Part shown: in pieces, positions 20,546 through 32,329 of the stretch | Position numbering within the stretch: the stretch's first letter is position 1 | Layout: each line of letters opens with the position of its first letter | Assembly (NCBI RefSeq): GCF_964275005.1 | Contig: NC_092695.1 | Span: 8,027,832 to 8,091,831 of the forward strand | DNA length: 64,000 nt | From: Diadema setosum | Lineage: Eukaryota > Echinodermata > Echinoidea > Diadematoida > Diadematidae | Direction: 5' to 3' | The notes under the pieces: model-generated | Database searches by the model: none | Told to the model about the DNA's origin: nothing | The model's input: only the letters and a program-made list of their open reading frames with translations | Translations under genes and position numbers: made by a program

Positions 20546-23500
20546 TTATTTAATGCCAGATTTGCTCATGGTGGCAGCTATGATGTGACCTTTGCCCTCC
20601 ACATGCCAGCGTGCCCCTTTGTACGTGGCCTGCAAGTCATCGTTGGTCAACAGATGAGGCTGGATTCGTTCAAATATCTTCTTCTTTGGATTCATCTGAG
20701 GAGGGAAGTCACCCACTGTGAAGAAGCACAAGATAGACAATGTCAAAATTTGGTTTTACAGGTGCTGTGTACATCCACACACATGTCAGAGAATAAGATC
20801 TGGATAGTGGGCTGAACATTGAAGTTTCAAAATTGTGTGTTCAAAACACAGCAAAGCAGAAAACAAAACAATACAAACCTCATCCCCTCCTGCAGTGCCC
20901 CCCCCCCCAAAAAAAAATGCTTTAAACTGCTGCACATGGATATTATCACTTCTAAAGAAGGACTATAGGAAGCTCGCAGGCTTTCACAAGAGTGCATGGT
21001 CACTGGTACGAGTGCTACCTCTTGCTTCCAGTTCCTTGCCATTGAGCATACTAGAATTACCTTCATGTTCATGCAGTCCTGATGTATTTGAGATTAAAAC
21101 ACTGTTACAGTGCACTCCCGTTATAACGAAATGCTTGGGACCGGCAGTTTTCTTTCGTTATAACGAAATTTTTTTTAACCGAACAAATACAATATACAAT
21201 TGTATAACGAAAACAAGGAAGCCACGCATATATCATATTCTGTTTGTTGAATACTCATCATACACTGGAAAGCTATGTGAACAATAAAACAAATAGTTAT
21301 TCAATTTCAGATTATTGCATTACAATAGCGCAAGTTCCCCTCGGAAACTGTGCGTGACACACCAAGTGAACACACAGTGATGTGACGCGTTCGCCCGTGC
21401 AGAGACGCTATAAATGCTTGTTCCGCTACGTATTTTCGCAAGCAATCCTCATTTCATTATAACGGAGCACATTTCTTTTGTTTTTCTTTGTCAGTGGTGC
21501 TCAGAAAAGACTTGTTACAACAAAAATTTCGTTATAACTGTATTCGTTATAAGCGAATTTTGTACCACAGACTTTAATGATGATAATTTTAGGACCGGAA
21601 GTTTTACTTCGTTATAACGAAATTTCGTTATAACCGTGTTCGTTGTAACGGGAGTGCACTGTATTCCAACAACTGTTTGTTCATACATGAAGGCTCAAAT
21701 GTGAATTAGCATGAACAGGTGTTCAAAAGAAAATATGGAATGTCTGGACAGAAAAAGGGATAGACAACCTGAGGCATAACGCCTCCAGAACACTGGTGTG
21801 GAGGCAGATGATCTTACGTCAAGTGAGATTTAAATCGCGATCAAAATCTCAGTACCATTTGTCTTTTTTTGTGTCCACATAGTGAAAAATTGTCTTTCAA
21901 TAGTGATTACAGTCACAACTTTAAATGGCAGTCCAAGTATCACTTTCGTCATGTGCGTAAACTGTCCTGTTTTTTTTTTTTTTCATCACAATAAAATGCA
22001 CTGCTCACAGTTATTCTACAATGCAGTTGGCCATATGGGCTTGCTACTGTATCTCGCCATCACTGTGACATACATCTACCTAGACAGGTTTAATGCTCCC
22101 TAAACACAACACTCACATTCGTATCCCTCGCAGCCGACTCTGTCTCCCGGAGCAGCCCCTGCCGGTGGCTGTAGAATCTCCACTTTGTCCGGGGAGGAGG
22201 CACACATGACCATTGCCTGGCTGAGGATCCCACGCATTTTGGCTGGCTTCAGATTGCAGCATAGAACCACCATCCGGTCTTGCATCTGTGATTTACAGGT
22301 GAAGCAAGACAGTAATAGCAATTATGGAGATGAAGTAAAACATGCATAAACAAGCAACAACATCAAAACATATGTTGTCATCACACCCCATAAATTATAC
22401 ATGTATTTCCTTTGTCTCGCAATGCCCATGTATATTGAACACTTATACAGAACTTGTTACAGAGGGGCAATCCCCATAAGCTTTCCAACCAAACCTCTTT
22501 ATTCAGTGCTGGGTGGCATGACAGACTGGTTGTGACTGTCACATCCATCTTCTAACCAAAGAGGTAAAATTACCCTAAAGTAACAGTACAAACAAACACA
22601 CTTTGATATTTGTGCAGTGATATTGTTTAATTAGTGCCGTCACACTTTCAAAACACATCAATACTTATTTTCTTGTTTTGGGGGGTTTATCCTGCATGAC
22701 TGGCTAGCATATCCCATTCGCACAGAAATGAAAAGCAGCTGACTTTGGAGGATCCAACTACAATGTAACTACTAATTTTCTGAAGTGGACATAAGCTCAA
22801 AGCTGTCTCAATCCAATGAAGTGTTCCATTGAAGTGACTCATTGGTGCATTATGCTTGTAGCCACGCTCATAAAGGAACAATACTGAGCCTAGAGCAATC
22901 TGAAACGGGCAATAACTTCAAAAGTCATCGAGCACTGGTCGAGCAACTAGCCTCCGCTGGCACAAAACATGCAGCATGCCTAAATAAACAAAACTTGTGT
23001 CACATCAAGTACTCCAGATTGCACGTCAGAAATTAACCACCATTTTAGACATAAACATGGGATCTGATCAGTCCCACATGTCTACAGAACATATTTTCAA
23101 TAGCTGTCCGGTCTATATGAGACAGTCCTACCTGTTCAATAGGAATGTGCTTGACCAGCCCTGAGACCACTGTTCTTGGCTGTGCCTCCCCGAGTTCGAC
23201 CTCTTCCACATACAAAGAATCTGCATCAGGGTGCTTCTTCACGTTGACGATCTTCCCAATGCGGAGGTCGAGGTTACGGATGTCAACGTCGTCGCTGGCT
23301 GCTGCCTCCTGCTTGCCATCCTTCTTGGGCTCCTTTGCTGATTTTTCTGGATGACAAACAGAAGCACGAGGGGAACTTTACTGATGGTCCCTTCAGAAAC
23401 AACTTTAGATGCCCTGCCCAATGAATACTTTTCATTCTCGTCAAAATGTACTTTTGCTTCCTTCAAAAACACAATAAATGTCACTGACAGTGGGTGATGA

Positions 23501-26290
23501 GCAATTGCACTGTCTAAGATGAGCATAAAATTGTGACTTGGATTTCATCGCATGACATCACAGTTCCAAATTATAAATATATTTATTTCAAGGGTATGGT
23601 CTTTTATCAAAACAATACAAAAGTTTGCAGCAGTAAAAACAATAGCAAAACATCAGTACAACCTCAAGTCCACATGACCTTTTCATGATTTCTAACAGTC
23701 AGTCAATTAATTTTCTTTTGAAGAAATATACTTTCTGATGGATGTGATCATTTTGTGCCGACACAGTTGACATAGTTGACATAGCTGACAAAGTTGTCAA
23801 CATGTAAAGATTCAAAGATTATTAGCTTGTTCATGCGCTACTTTTGAATTTAGTTCTGTTCTCATCTTAGTTGCCTTCAGAGAAGGCCACACAGCCAATA
23901 CACTACGATATGAGGAAATTACATTTAAAATCCACAATACAATCTACATTTCAGAAATTATACCACTCACTGATGGGATTTTGGACTAACACATATGGAC
24001 AACCTCAGTAGCATGTATTACCTTTCTTCTGCTTTTTGCCTTCTTTTTTACCCTTTCCCTCTGCTGCTGGTGTAGGTGCTGATTTGCTCTCAGCCACAGG
24101 AGCAGGAGGCTGAGCAGGAGGTTGAGCGGGTGAAGCCATAACAGTCGCAGCAGGCTTCTGTGCCAAGCTTGGCAGGGGGACCTGCGTCACTGCAAACCCA
24201 TCACAAATCCACAAGAAAATCAACTTGGTACGTCAGTAGTAAGAATTAACCAACAATATTACACATGCTGCCGCAAAGTTAAGTCTGTCCCTTTCAAAGA
24301 TATTTTCTATCACTGTTGTAAATTCATAAGCTACAGAATACTATCTTGCTTAAAAACACACTCTACAGCTCTAACAAACATGTCACAAGAAGTGCATAAT
24401 ACAATATTCTACAAGAATATGGAGATAAAGGTACATGAAAGTTACTTTGCAGTGATCACTATACTGACACACTAACAATATCACAACAATACTAAGACGG
24501 ACATACTCATTTTTTACTTACAGCTTGATCTACTGATGAAGTTCTCACAATATCCCTGAGATTCTCCAGGGCCAGTGATGGGAAGAATCCAAATTTTGCG
24601 ACTGGGAATGCTTTTGTGAAACTGTCACTAGGCAACTGAGAGAACCACGAGAGCCACGCAACCACATTCATATCAGGTACCATACTTTCGAGAACTGAAT
24701 CGCATCGCCATTCGTTCTTCCCAAGAACTGTAAGGAGCTGGAATTCCCTGTCATCAGAAATTGTTTCAGCGCCATCTGTGGGTTCATTCCGTAACCGACT
24801 AACGGTTGATCACAGTGGCTAGTTATTTTCTTCGAATTTGTTATGTGTTTGTAAATATCTGTAAATAAACTGTATTACAATGTAAATAGCAGTCTGCAAG
24901 AATCTTCAGCCTATTGAAGGAGGCAAAGGAGGCAGACTTAATCAGAAGAAGAAAAAGAACTGCTCAATACTGTAAAAGTGAAAATTTTTGTGGTGTTGAA
25001 AGTTTCGCACATTTCACGGAACCAGAAACTATTGCGAAAATAAAAACAAATAAATACTTTTGCATGCCATATGTTCCTGTACTTACTGTCTCGATTCAAC
25101 GGAATTAAAAGCACGCAAAACTCTTCTTATCGGGCCAAGGGCAAAAAATTAGGGGCACAAAAATATCCACTTTTACAGTACAATTTTAAAGATGTTTACT
25201 CACATCCATTTCTAATCTCGGCAGCAATGAGTTGGTCTTTCAGCTGTTTAACATCTTCCTTGAGTCGAGTGTTCTCTTGAACAAGTCGTTGCTCCTCACG
25301 GCTTGCTGAAACAGAATCGCAAAGATACGCCATAACATTAGCACTTTACTGATGGAAAAGACCTGTGTCCTACAACGACTACTTTCAACAAATCTTGTAT
25401 GGTACAGTGTATGTGCTAGCATAATACGATTACTTTTTTTTATGTCAGAAAAAAGGAATGCAAATAACCATCCTCGCCCATAAAAAAGTAAAAAAAAAAA
25501 AAAAAACTCACATTCTCTTACTCCCATTTTCATGCACAAATATTGACTGGGTAATAAAAACAAATAGCAACAGGGTGATAATGGTTACAGATACCCTGTT
25601 CTATGTGTTGAAAAAGAATATTTCCATAACAACAGTGACAATTTATGAATTAAACATGTACATGCACTTGCCTTTATTAGGCATTGAAGCTGAGGCTAAT
25701 AAAATTAGACTGGCATCGATGTACTAGAAAGCAAGCACCCAGGCAAATACTGATCTCACTGAGGCACAACTGAATCATGCCATGAGAAAGTAAGGAAGCT
25801 TTTGTACAGAATATATCGTCTCAAGCATGTACAATGTCTGAAGGGTAAGTAATTGAAAGAATAGCAACGCACACTCTCATTATGGGCCAGGACTACACAA
25901 TCACAACATGAATTCTCTTGCTTTATTCTCACTGACTTGACAATTCAGTTTTGGATTTTGCTTGTCACACTCCTTCCTTTGAATCTGGGTTGACCGGATT
26001 TCTTTACTGGCAAACAAATACACTTGAGAAGACTATTAAAGATCAGTTGACCAATGGAATTAGTCATGCATACAGTACTCACCAAGTGCAAAGGAAATGT
26101 AATACAGTACATGAAGGGGCAATAATAAATGGAATATCAGGAAAAACAAATTCAGGGGCTTGGCAGCACTAAATAACATACCGACAGTCCTTCGCAGAGC
26201 CTGCACTTCTTGTTGCAGCCTCAGGATGATTTCATCAGCCAGCTGTGCCCGCTGTTCAAGGCGCTGGATCACTGCACTGGATGCTGCCAT
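20546..26290 (-). CDS. AIMP1: AIMP1 / p43 (EMAP II precursor), multisynthetase complex scaffold
   Basis: AIMP1 is the tRNA-binding scaffold of the cytosolic multi-aminoacyl-tRNA synthetase complex; its C-terminal half can be released as the cytokine EMAP II. Six exons: 26182-26290, 25204-25305, 24022-24189, 23132-23346, 22117-22285 and 20546-20715. They total 933 bp in one frame, giving 310 aa (human is 312). Residues 1-75 form a heptad-rich coiled coil ([18 protein letters not shown], then EIRNGLTQVPLPS as in vertebrates). Residues 76-150 are a Pro/Ala and Lys-rich linker. The tRNA-binding OB fold begins near 152 ([21 protein letters not shown]). The EMAP II-specific tail ends MSKSGIK. Start MAASSAV is chosen by alignment; a likely 5' UTR acceptor lies at 26325-26327. 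A minus-strand AATAAA at 20053-20058 is a possible poly(A) signal. Confidence 0.96.
20898..20917 (-). repeat. Poly-C to poly-A junction (minus-strand T/G junction)
   Basis: A C run passes directly into an A run in the last AIMP1 intron; read on the minus strand it is the same T-to-G junction seen elsewhere in the window. Confidence 0.8.
21108..21661. mobile_element. TA-flanked CAGTGCACTCCCG MITE in last AIMP1 intron
   Basis: The ends CAGTGCACTCCCGTTATAAC and its near complement gtaacgggagtgcactg are flanked by TA at 21106-21107 and 21662-21663. Internal copies of ttcgttataacgaaatt repeat the terminal motif. No ORF of significance. Probably a Tc1/mariner or pogo derivative. Confidence 0.8.
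24522..24809 (-). other. Unexplained 96-codon open stretch with splice donor in AIMP1 intron 2
   Basis: The minus strand is open from a stop at 24810-24812 to a consensus donor (GTAAGT) at 24516-24521. The later part reads convincingly protein-like: [20 protein letters not shown], then [18 protein letters not shown]. It ends in phase 0, which does not join in frame to the next AIMP1 exon (needing one base), so it is not a simple alternative first exon of AIMP1. A CAG before ATGGCGCTG could be an acceptor. It could be an exon of a nested gene, an old retrocopy, or chance. Not recognised. Confidence 0.3.
24970..25178. mobile_element. CTGTAAAAG MITE, copy 1 (AIMP1 intron 2)
   Basis: The ends CTGTAAAAGTGAAAATTTT and TCCACTTTTACAG are inverted repeats, with TA on both outer sides. 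Length 209 bp. It is located 26 bp from AIMP1 exon 2. The same family occurs at 30168-30382, 50648-50856, 52377-52602 and 54934-55156. Confidence 0.8.
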
Positions 26291-26324
26291 TACACGAGGA
26301 GTCGCCAACAATCTAGCTACAAAC

Positions 26325-27060
26325 CTGCATGATAATCACCAGTTTTGGGGAGGGGGTGGGGGTAGGGAGTAAAGATAAGGGCCAAACATTTTATGAAATG
26401 GAAATCACATGAGCTCCATTATAATGAGATACCTGTATTCTTACAACATTTATCATTTTGCAACTTGTTAGTGATCACTTAACCCCTTGAGGATGGACTG
26501 CTTTTGCTACAAAATGCACTTCCCATAGACATTTGCCCGAGTATACTCGGGACTCGTCCTCAACAGGTTAATAAACAATGTTGAGTAAAGGGGGCAGATT
26601 GGAGTTGTTGGATTGGCACACTGCATGCACATGAGGTCTAAGCACCTAGCAGAAGGTAGAACCATGGGCAGTGTGAATATCAAACTGGAAGAAGAAGGCA
26701 CTGGCGGAGGCCATGAGGAAGTGAACAGCATGCACCAAGTAAAGATACAGTGTACATCTACGTAATGTCTGGAGTGCCTGACCATGGGAAAACAAACTAG
26801 CAAAGCAGACTTGATTTAGAGTAAGCCAACCAGTATTCGTCCACCTACCAGAATCCTTCCACTGATAAGGAGCCAGCAAATTCTATTGTCACAACACAGG
26901 CGTATCACATCATTTCACACACTGGCATCGTCATTCACAACAGGACGCTCCGTTAGTCACTTCCAAAAATCCACTAAAACTCCACTAATTTCACCGTCGA
27001 AAATGCAAAATAAAACTAAAAATCCACTAAAAATCCACTAATTTCACCGTCGAAAATGCA
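26325..27060. other. AIMP1 upstream flank with short direct repeat
   Basis: No exon is recognised. The segment ccactaatttcaccgtcgaaaatgcaaaa is present twice (about 26972-27000 and 27034-27062), with a third shorter ccactaaa motif between. Short ORFs on either strand lack family resemblance. Confidence 0.4.
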
Positions 27061-28030
27061 AAATCAGGCAAAATTGTCAAAAGCGTGCGGGAATGCTGTC
27101 TATATATAGTGTCAGAAATCAGGGTCACCAAAAAAGCACTAAAAATTGAGAAATGTGCCATTCTGTTGCAAGATTTTTTGCTTATCGCAAGCTCAGAGTA
27201 TGATGGTTATTGGCAAAAATGCAAAAGAAAAACAAAATCTTGTACAAGCTGGTGCAATGACTATCAATGCAGAGGGGTTGAATGCAAGTGCCATCTTGCC
27301 AGAATTCGTCCACCAACGGGCGCCACAATGTCCCAGATGCAACCTTGCACCAACAAGGTATGCCGCGGTGCATTGTTCAGCAGCGCTGAACGCACATAAC
27401 GCCCGGCTGAATATGCTGGTTGGGGCGGACGCATTCTATTTCTAGTCAGATATCATCCCATCTACAGGTGCAATGTAGCAACAAATTTTGGATTTTCTGA
27501 AATTCCATGATGTATCAAACAAAATCAATTTGAGATAATAAAATAAGTTATATAGATCTCAATTTAACATGCATTGACAGATATGAATGATTTTGTATCA
27601 TTTTAGTTTCAAGAATAAATACCGGTATTGCAGAAAAGCTTAGGTGGCCAAATTCTGGTCGGTTTACTCTAGATCTAGTTGAACTTACTTGTATCTTAAT
27701 TGAAAAGTATGCATGAACTGAAATCAAATCTATGACTATACTAACGTTAGAAGTAGAACAAGGCTGTGACTGTGTAAGAATTGTACAAGATAAAAGATTT
27801 AAAGTGTCTTTGAATTCGGTGGCCGTGTGGGATAAAGTGCCTTGCCATATCATAAAGGACACCACCACCACGACCACTGCCACTGCCACGAGCTGGACTA
27901 GTGTGCTAGTAGAGGTCTAGTTGGACCTGAACTGTGACCAGCCCCAACGCGAAGCTCCCACAAAATAACTGGGCAATTGTATGACATGTTCTCTATCATT
28001 TAAGACTGGAATAGGCCTACTGTATACACA
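27061..28030. other. Intergenic DNA
   Basis: No recognisable exon. A plus-strand open frame at 27146-27445 contains cysteines but shows no known motif. A GACCACTGCCACTGCC-like trinucleotide patch lies at 27855-27890. Confidence 0.3.
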
Positions 28031-28043
28031 CCGTCACAGGACC

Positions 28044-28160
28044 AGTAACCGCAGCAGCGACCCCATACGGACAAATACGTACCGTAAAGGGGTCGCACAG
28101 CAAGCCTTAACCGCAGCAGCGACCCCATACGGACAAATACGTACCGTAAAGGGCTGTTAC
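28044..28160 (+). repeat. Direct repeat, ~50 bp twice
   Basis: aaccgcagcagcgaccccat and the following tacggacaaatacgtaccgt occur at about 28044-28095 and again at 28108-28157. A diverged relative (aaccgcaccagtgacccca...cgtaccg) is at 2570-2615, so it is a dispersed repeat rather than a local event. Confidence 0.7.
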
Positions 28161-28619
28161 TGTGTTACAGCGCCCCGCGACGGGGTTACAGGACCAGTAA
28201 CGTTAGACAGTAATACTAAAAATACTTCCGTGTCAGATGTGATGTGATGTGATGTGATGTGAAAATAATGCTCTATCTATGTAATCCATATATGTACCAG
28301 GGCCTCCTTGCCTGCCTGACCCTTCCCTGGTTTATCCAAAGATCCTAACGTTATACAAATAGACCTACACACCTTTGCCTTTGGTTTAAATATCCCCTCC
28401 CACCCTTCCCAGGCAGGCCCAGTAGTAACAGTTAAACAGATGGCAGAGCCAAAATGTAAGACTGGAGTCTCATAAACACTTACATGTGACTTTTCCTCGA
28501 ATTGGATGAGTTGTGCTACAGGCCGTCTTCCAGTCACGGGATTTATGGTTGTTCAATAACGTCGGTTGGTATTTAGAAGTTTTCAAGAAGAAAAGGACAG
28601 AGGAACCTTGAATTGATGC

Positions 28620-28800
28620 CTACCTCTCTCCGTCTTTAAACGTTGCCGTGTACGTACCACCGCCGCTCGCCCGCGCCGCGCCCGCCGCCGATCCGCTGGC
28701 ATGGCTGGCACAGGCTCAGGCAGGCAAGATGCACACCCACGAGCTGACCATTGTACAACGCATTGCGTCAGCTTCGCGGCATGGGGACGCCCGCTAGTCT
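28620..28800 (-). promoter_or_regulatory. CpG-rich island, possible AIMP1 promoter and first exon
   Basis: A sharp local rise in CpG (cgccgctcgcccgcgccgcg). On the minus strand a short open frame starting MPADRRRARRGRA runs to a good donor (GAGAGAG|gtaggcat, near 28625). The AIMP1 coding start at 26290 has a splice acceptor just upstream (26325-26327), so a non-coding first exon here is plausible. Joining the two would put a stop soon after the junction, making the frame a leader ORF rather than an extended N-terminus. Confidence 0.35.
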
Positions 28801-28900
28801 TTACTCAACGCGCTAATGCATATGCACATCGTGTATAAAATCAGGGACAACGGAACGACTTTTTGTGTTTGTTTGTTTGTTTTTGTTTGTTTTTGTGGGG

Positions 28901-28926
28901 TTTTTTTTTAGGGGGGGGGGGGGGGG
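28901..28926 (+). repeat. Poly-T to poly-G junction
   Basis: TTTG-rich DNA, then T9, then a long G run. Same form as the other junctions in the window. Confidence 0.85.
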
Positions 28927-29249
28927 CGGTTGGTCGGGGAGCATATCTGGGCAATTACGAGTACTCAGTACCCCGGGAGGACAATATTGCCCCTTGGCTA
29001 AATACTGGCTAGTGATACGGTTAGAGTGAAGGATTAGTTATGTTTATTATAGATAGGGTTATGAGTTTGGGTTAGGATTCGATGATAATTTATGATCCAT
29101 ATTAACTTTGTATACACAGCACCACAGGAAAAGCACTAAAAGCTGCTTCAATAATATAATGTCTTTCAGGCCCACCATTCATATTTTACAAGTAGAAGAG
29201 AAATATGCACGTAAAATTGTATATAGGTATGCACAAAATTGCACAATTT

Positions 29250-29430
29250 CAGGGGCTGATCCAGAAATTCCGTAAAGGGGGGGGGGGGGGGGAGGGCACA
29301 CACACACACAAATTGGCGCTGCTTCTGGGTTTCATTTCATTTTTCTTTTTATTTCTTTTGTTACAAAAGAATAAAGGGGGGGGGGGGGGTGTCTGTGTCC
29401 AGTGCATCATGCACCCCTGGATCTGCCACT
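29250..29430. mobile_element. Short element with GATCCAG ends
   Basis: The left side reads ggggctgatccagaaattcc followed by a G run. The right side reads gcacccctggatctgccact. These are approximate inverted repeats of the widespread GTGGATCCAGG type. A second copy is at 48498-48660. Poly-G and CA runs fill the interior. Confidence 0.5.
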
Positions 29431-29599
29431 GAATTTCTAATCCCAAAATGAAAAAGCTCCCTACTATGGGAAAGGATTCCCCTCCCCCCCCCCTTGCCTC
29501 CGATCTCCAATCCTTATTCACTCCCAGCCAGTTGAGAAACTTCCGTATCTCTGTATAGTTTCAAGCAATTATGGATATTTCATCTCTTTGTCGTTATTT

Positions 29600-30060
29600 T
29601 CATTTAGATATTTTTTGTCTGTTTGTTTTGTCCGTTTTGTTGTTGATGTTGTTGGTGTTGCACAGCACTGTGTGAACCTACATTGTATTTGCAATTTTTC
29701 AATATTCTTAACCAAGTTTATAAGTGTACTTTCTACTCGTTACCGTATCACGTTGGTTCTTGCTCATTGGTTTTTTTACATTTTGGTTACATGATTTATA
29801 TGACCTTGCATTTGATTATTTCTTACCGCTCTAATCTTTATCATTTTTTACTTATGTTGATATCATATCTTGTTTGTTTCTACATGTTCATTTACTTTCT
29901 CTTTTTGTTGCTGTTGTATTTTGTGATTTATATTCACCATATTTGCTATTTGTAACAGTAGGGCTCACTTGAAGAGCAGGTTCTTGGACCCTGAACGTGA
30001 CTTCCCTGTTCACCTTTTGAATAAAACTGAATAGATAAATGAATGAAAATATCAAAATTT
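29600..30060 (+). mobile_element. Possible LINE 3' end
   Basis: T-rich sequence leads to cttttgaataaaactgaatagataaatgaatgaaa at about 30013-30050, reminiscent of L2/CR1-type LINE tails built of GAATAAA-like repeats. No reverse transcriptase frame is present, so this would be a 5'-truncated fragment. Hydrophobic ORFs at 29588-29955 are products of T-richness. Confidence 0.3.
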
Positions 30061-30167
30061 AAATTAGGTAGAATGAAAGGGAGTACGAAGATTTTGTTAA
30101 TGGCACAGTTAATATAATTTGTAGTGTTGCATATGAATGGTGATTGAAATCAGTAAAAAATGAAGTA

Positions 30168-30382
30168 CTGTAAACACAGAAATTTTTGTGGTACATTAAT
30201 TTTCGCATATTTTGTGCTACTTCTGGCCAGTGCGAATTCTAAAACCCATGAAAATATCTTCAAAATTTTCTGTGCACATGCTGAATGGGTTGTCAATTGC
30301 ACGCCGCCAATTTAAGAACCCGTGAATATGTTTTTGAACTGCGCAGTGCGAAAAAATAATCACGCAAAAATATTGTTTACAG
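30168..30382. mobile_element. CTGTAAA MITE, copy 2
   Basis: The ends CTGTAAACACAGAAATTTT and AAATATTGTTTACAG are flanked by TA. Interior fragments ttttcgcatatttt and gcgaattct resemble the other copies with their repeated TTCGCG motifs. Confidence 0.7.
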
Positions 30383-30389
30383 TATACAT

Positions 30390-31445
30390 CTATATTGTTT
30401 GTGATAATGCTTACACAAAGTTATACACTTGTTTATGCAGTAATCCAACAGAGGGTAATAACTATGGCTTTAATGTGAAAATATTGTACATGTATATTGT
30501 TCTGTACATTAAGATAAGCCAATTTATGATAATATTCTATTATCATCATAATTATCATATCATTATAATCATTGTTGAATTTCCCCTTATCAACCACAGC
30601 CAAACAGAACACAGTACAGACTTGCACTCTAACAGAATAGATGTGCAGCCAGGAAAGTTTGAAATAGACCAAATTGAATTCTAATGAATGCTATTGTTAT
30701 GGTAGATGTAAAATAGGTAACTTTATTTTCTCACATCAACAATGACATGTATCACAAGCAGTACTGAGCAATTCTGTAACTGATGTTAATTATCATCAGA
30801 TTAAATTTCATATTTGCACTGTACTGAAAGGATTAAAGAAAAAACTCCATCTTCTGTTAGAGATATGATACACGGAAATATTTAAGTGCACATCGATATC
30901 TGATAAAAAAATGAATACACAATCAAACAAACAAATGGACAGTAGGCCCTATGCCTATTGAAGTTTGGTCTACTGTCTCTGAATTGATGAATGTGTGGCC
31001 TCACATTATGGTGTCATTTCTCTCCAGAATACAGCAACATGATTTTGAAGTTAAAAAAAAACAACAACAAAAACAAAATACTTCTCGTAGACTTCTTACT
31101 TCCACATAGGAGATAACAAAATAAGGCATAGATTAAATCATTTGCAGAACTGTGGTATCCCAAACTTGGGTTATTTTTTTTTTAAAGATCCCCAAAAACA
31201 TCAAATTGAAAGAAAATCACACACAAACACACAAAGAAACCATCAATCCAAAATTAAGATGAAAACCTGAATCTATCATTAACTGGAGTGCATCTGTTCA
31301 ATGCTGTTGAAAAGCAGGGACAATTAGAGGCTTGCTCATTGCAATATATCACTTATCAGAGTCTTTACAAATAGTGATTTCATACAGATATATGAATGTG
31401 AAAAAAAGGCATTAGTAGCATCTAGACTACTTGGATATGCAATTA
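30390..31445. other. Intergenic DNA
   Basis: AT-rich, with an ATTATCAT-rich patch at 30535-30565. No exon or intact element is recognised. Confidence 0.35.
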
Positions 31446-31449
31446 TTAA

Positions 31450-32018
31450 AGGACAAGTTCACCTTCATAAACATAAGGATTGAGAGAATGCAACAATATT
31501 AGTAGAACACATCAGTGAAAGTTTGAGGAAAATTGGACAATCAATGCAAAAGTTATGAATTTTTAAAAATGTTTGTGTTGGAACCGCTGGATGAGGAGAC
31601 TACTACAGCTTGTGAGTCATATGCATACAACAGTATACAGAAAATGTCAAGAAAATTCAACATATTTTCACTTTTTTTGCATAATAAAAGAGCACTTGAC
31701 TTGCCTCTTTCTAAAGGCAGAGGGAATAATATTACCCATAACAGTTGTCGGTAACGAGTCGGGGGAATGTGTACTTTTTTCAGAAGATGAAATTTTGTGA
31801 AATTCTCTTTATATTTTCCTTATATTGTTGTACGCATGGGACATCTAAGTTATTCACACACTGCAGTAGTCTTCTTATCCAGCGGTTGCTGCACAAAAAC
31901 TTCAAAAATTCATAACTTTTGAACGGATTGTCCGATTTTCCTCAAACTTTCAATGATGTGTTCTAATAATATTGCTACATTCTCTCAATCCTTATGTTTA
32001 TAAAGGTGAACTTGTCCT
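31450..32018. mobile_element. TTAA-flanked MITE, family AGGACAAGTTCACC
   Basis: TTAA at 31446-31449 and 32019-32022. The left end AGGACAAGTTCACCTTCATA is complementary to the right end over more than 40 bp, continuing through the gattgagagaatg / cattctctcaatc and gtttgaggaaaat / attttcctcaaac pairs. About 569 bp, no significant ORF. piggyBac-type target sequence. Confidence 0.85.
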
Positions 32019-32146
32019 TTAATTACTGTAAGGTGACTTCACATTCACAATTAAATGGCAGTATAAAAGGCAGTCACGATGTACACAGTCAAATTCTGAT
32101 TATGATGACCGTAGACTCACTGAAAAGCATTACTCTGTGTCATGTA

Positions 32147-32326
32147 CAGTCAACCTTGCTTAATTAAGTCAATGTCACACGAGTCGAATAATCGCCTAAG
32201 TCGAAGGCCTTTTCAGGTCCTCTTCTCTTCATATTCTACTGATTTTAATCCCTCATAAACTGACTTTTCTCTAAGGCAAAGCTATTTCTTCAGTCTGAAT
32301 AAATTCAACTTCGGCGAGGTTGACTG
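32147..32326. mobile_element. TA-flanked MITE with CAGTCAACCTTG ends (copy 2)
   Basis: The left end CAGTCAACCTTGCTTAATT and right end GGCGAGGTTGACTG are flanked by TA. Interior sequence matches 18207-18371 in opposite orientation (tctctaaggcaaagct versus agcttcgtcttagaga). Confidence 0.75.
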
Positions 32327-32329
32327 TAT

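Noticed and set aside
20835-21287. 150-codon plus-strand open frame
   Set aside because: It spans AIMP1 intron sequence and part of a MITE and shows no recognisable protein motif.
27146-27445. 99-codon plus-strand open frame with CPRC motif
   Set aside because: A lone cysteine pair without a completing zinc-finger pattern, no splice or family support, and overlapping frames are equally open.
29021-29085. Telomere-like GGTTAG words
   Set aside because: Scattered single words with no tandem array.
29588-29955. Hydrophobic multi-pass protein
   Set aside because: It is the product of a T-rich tract; Phe/Leu/Tyr-rich frames are expected there by chance.
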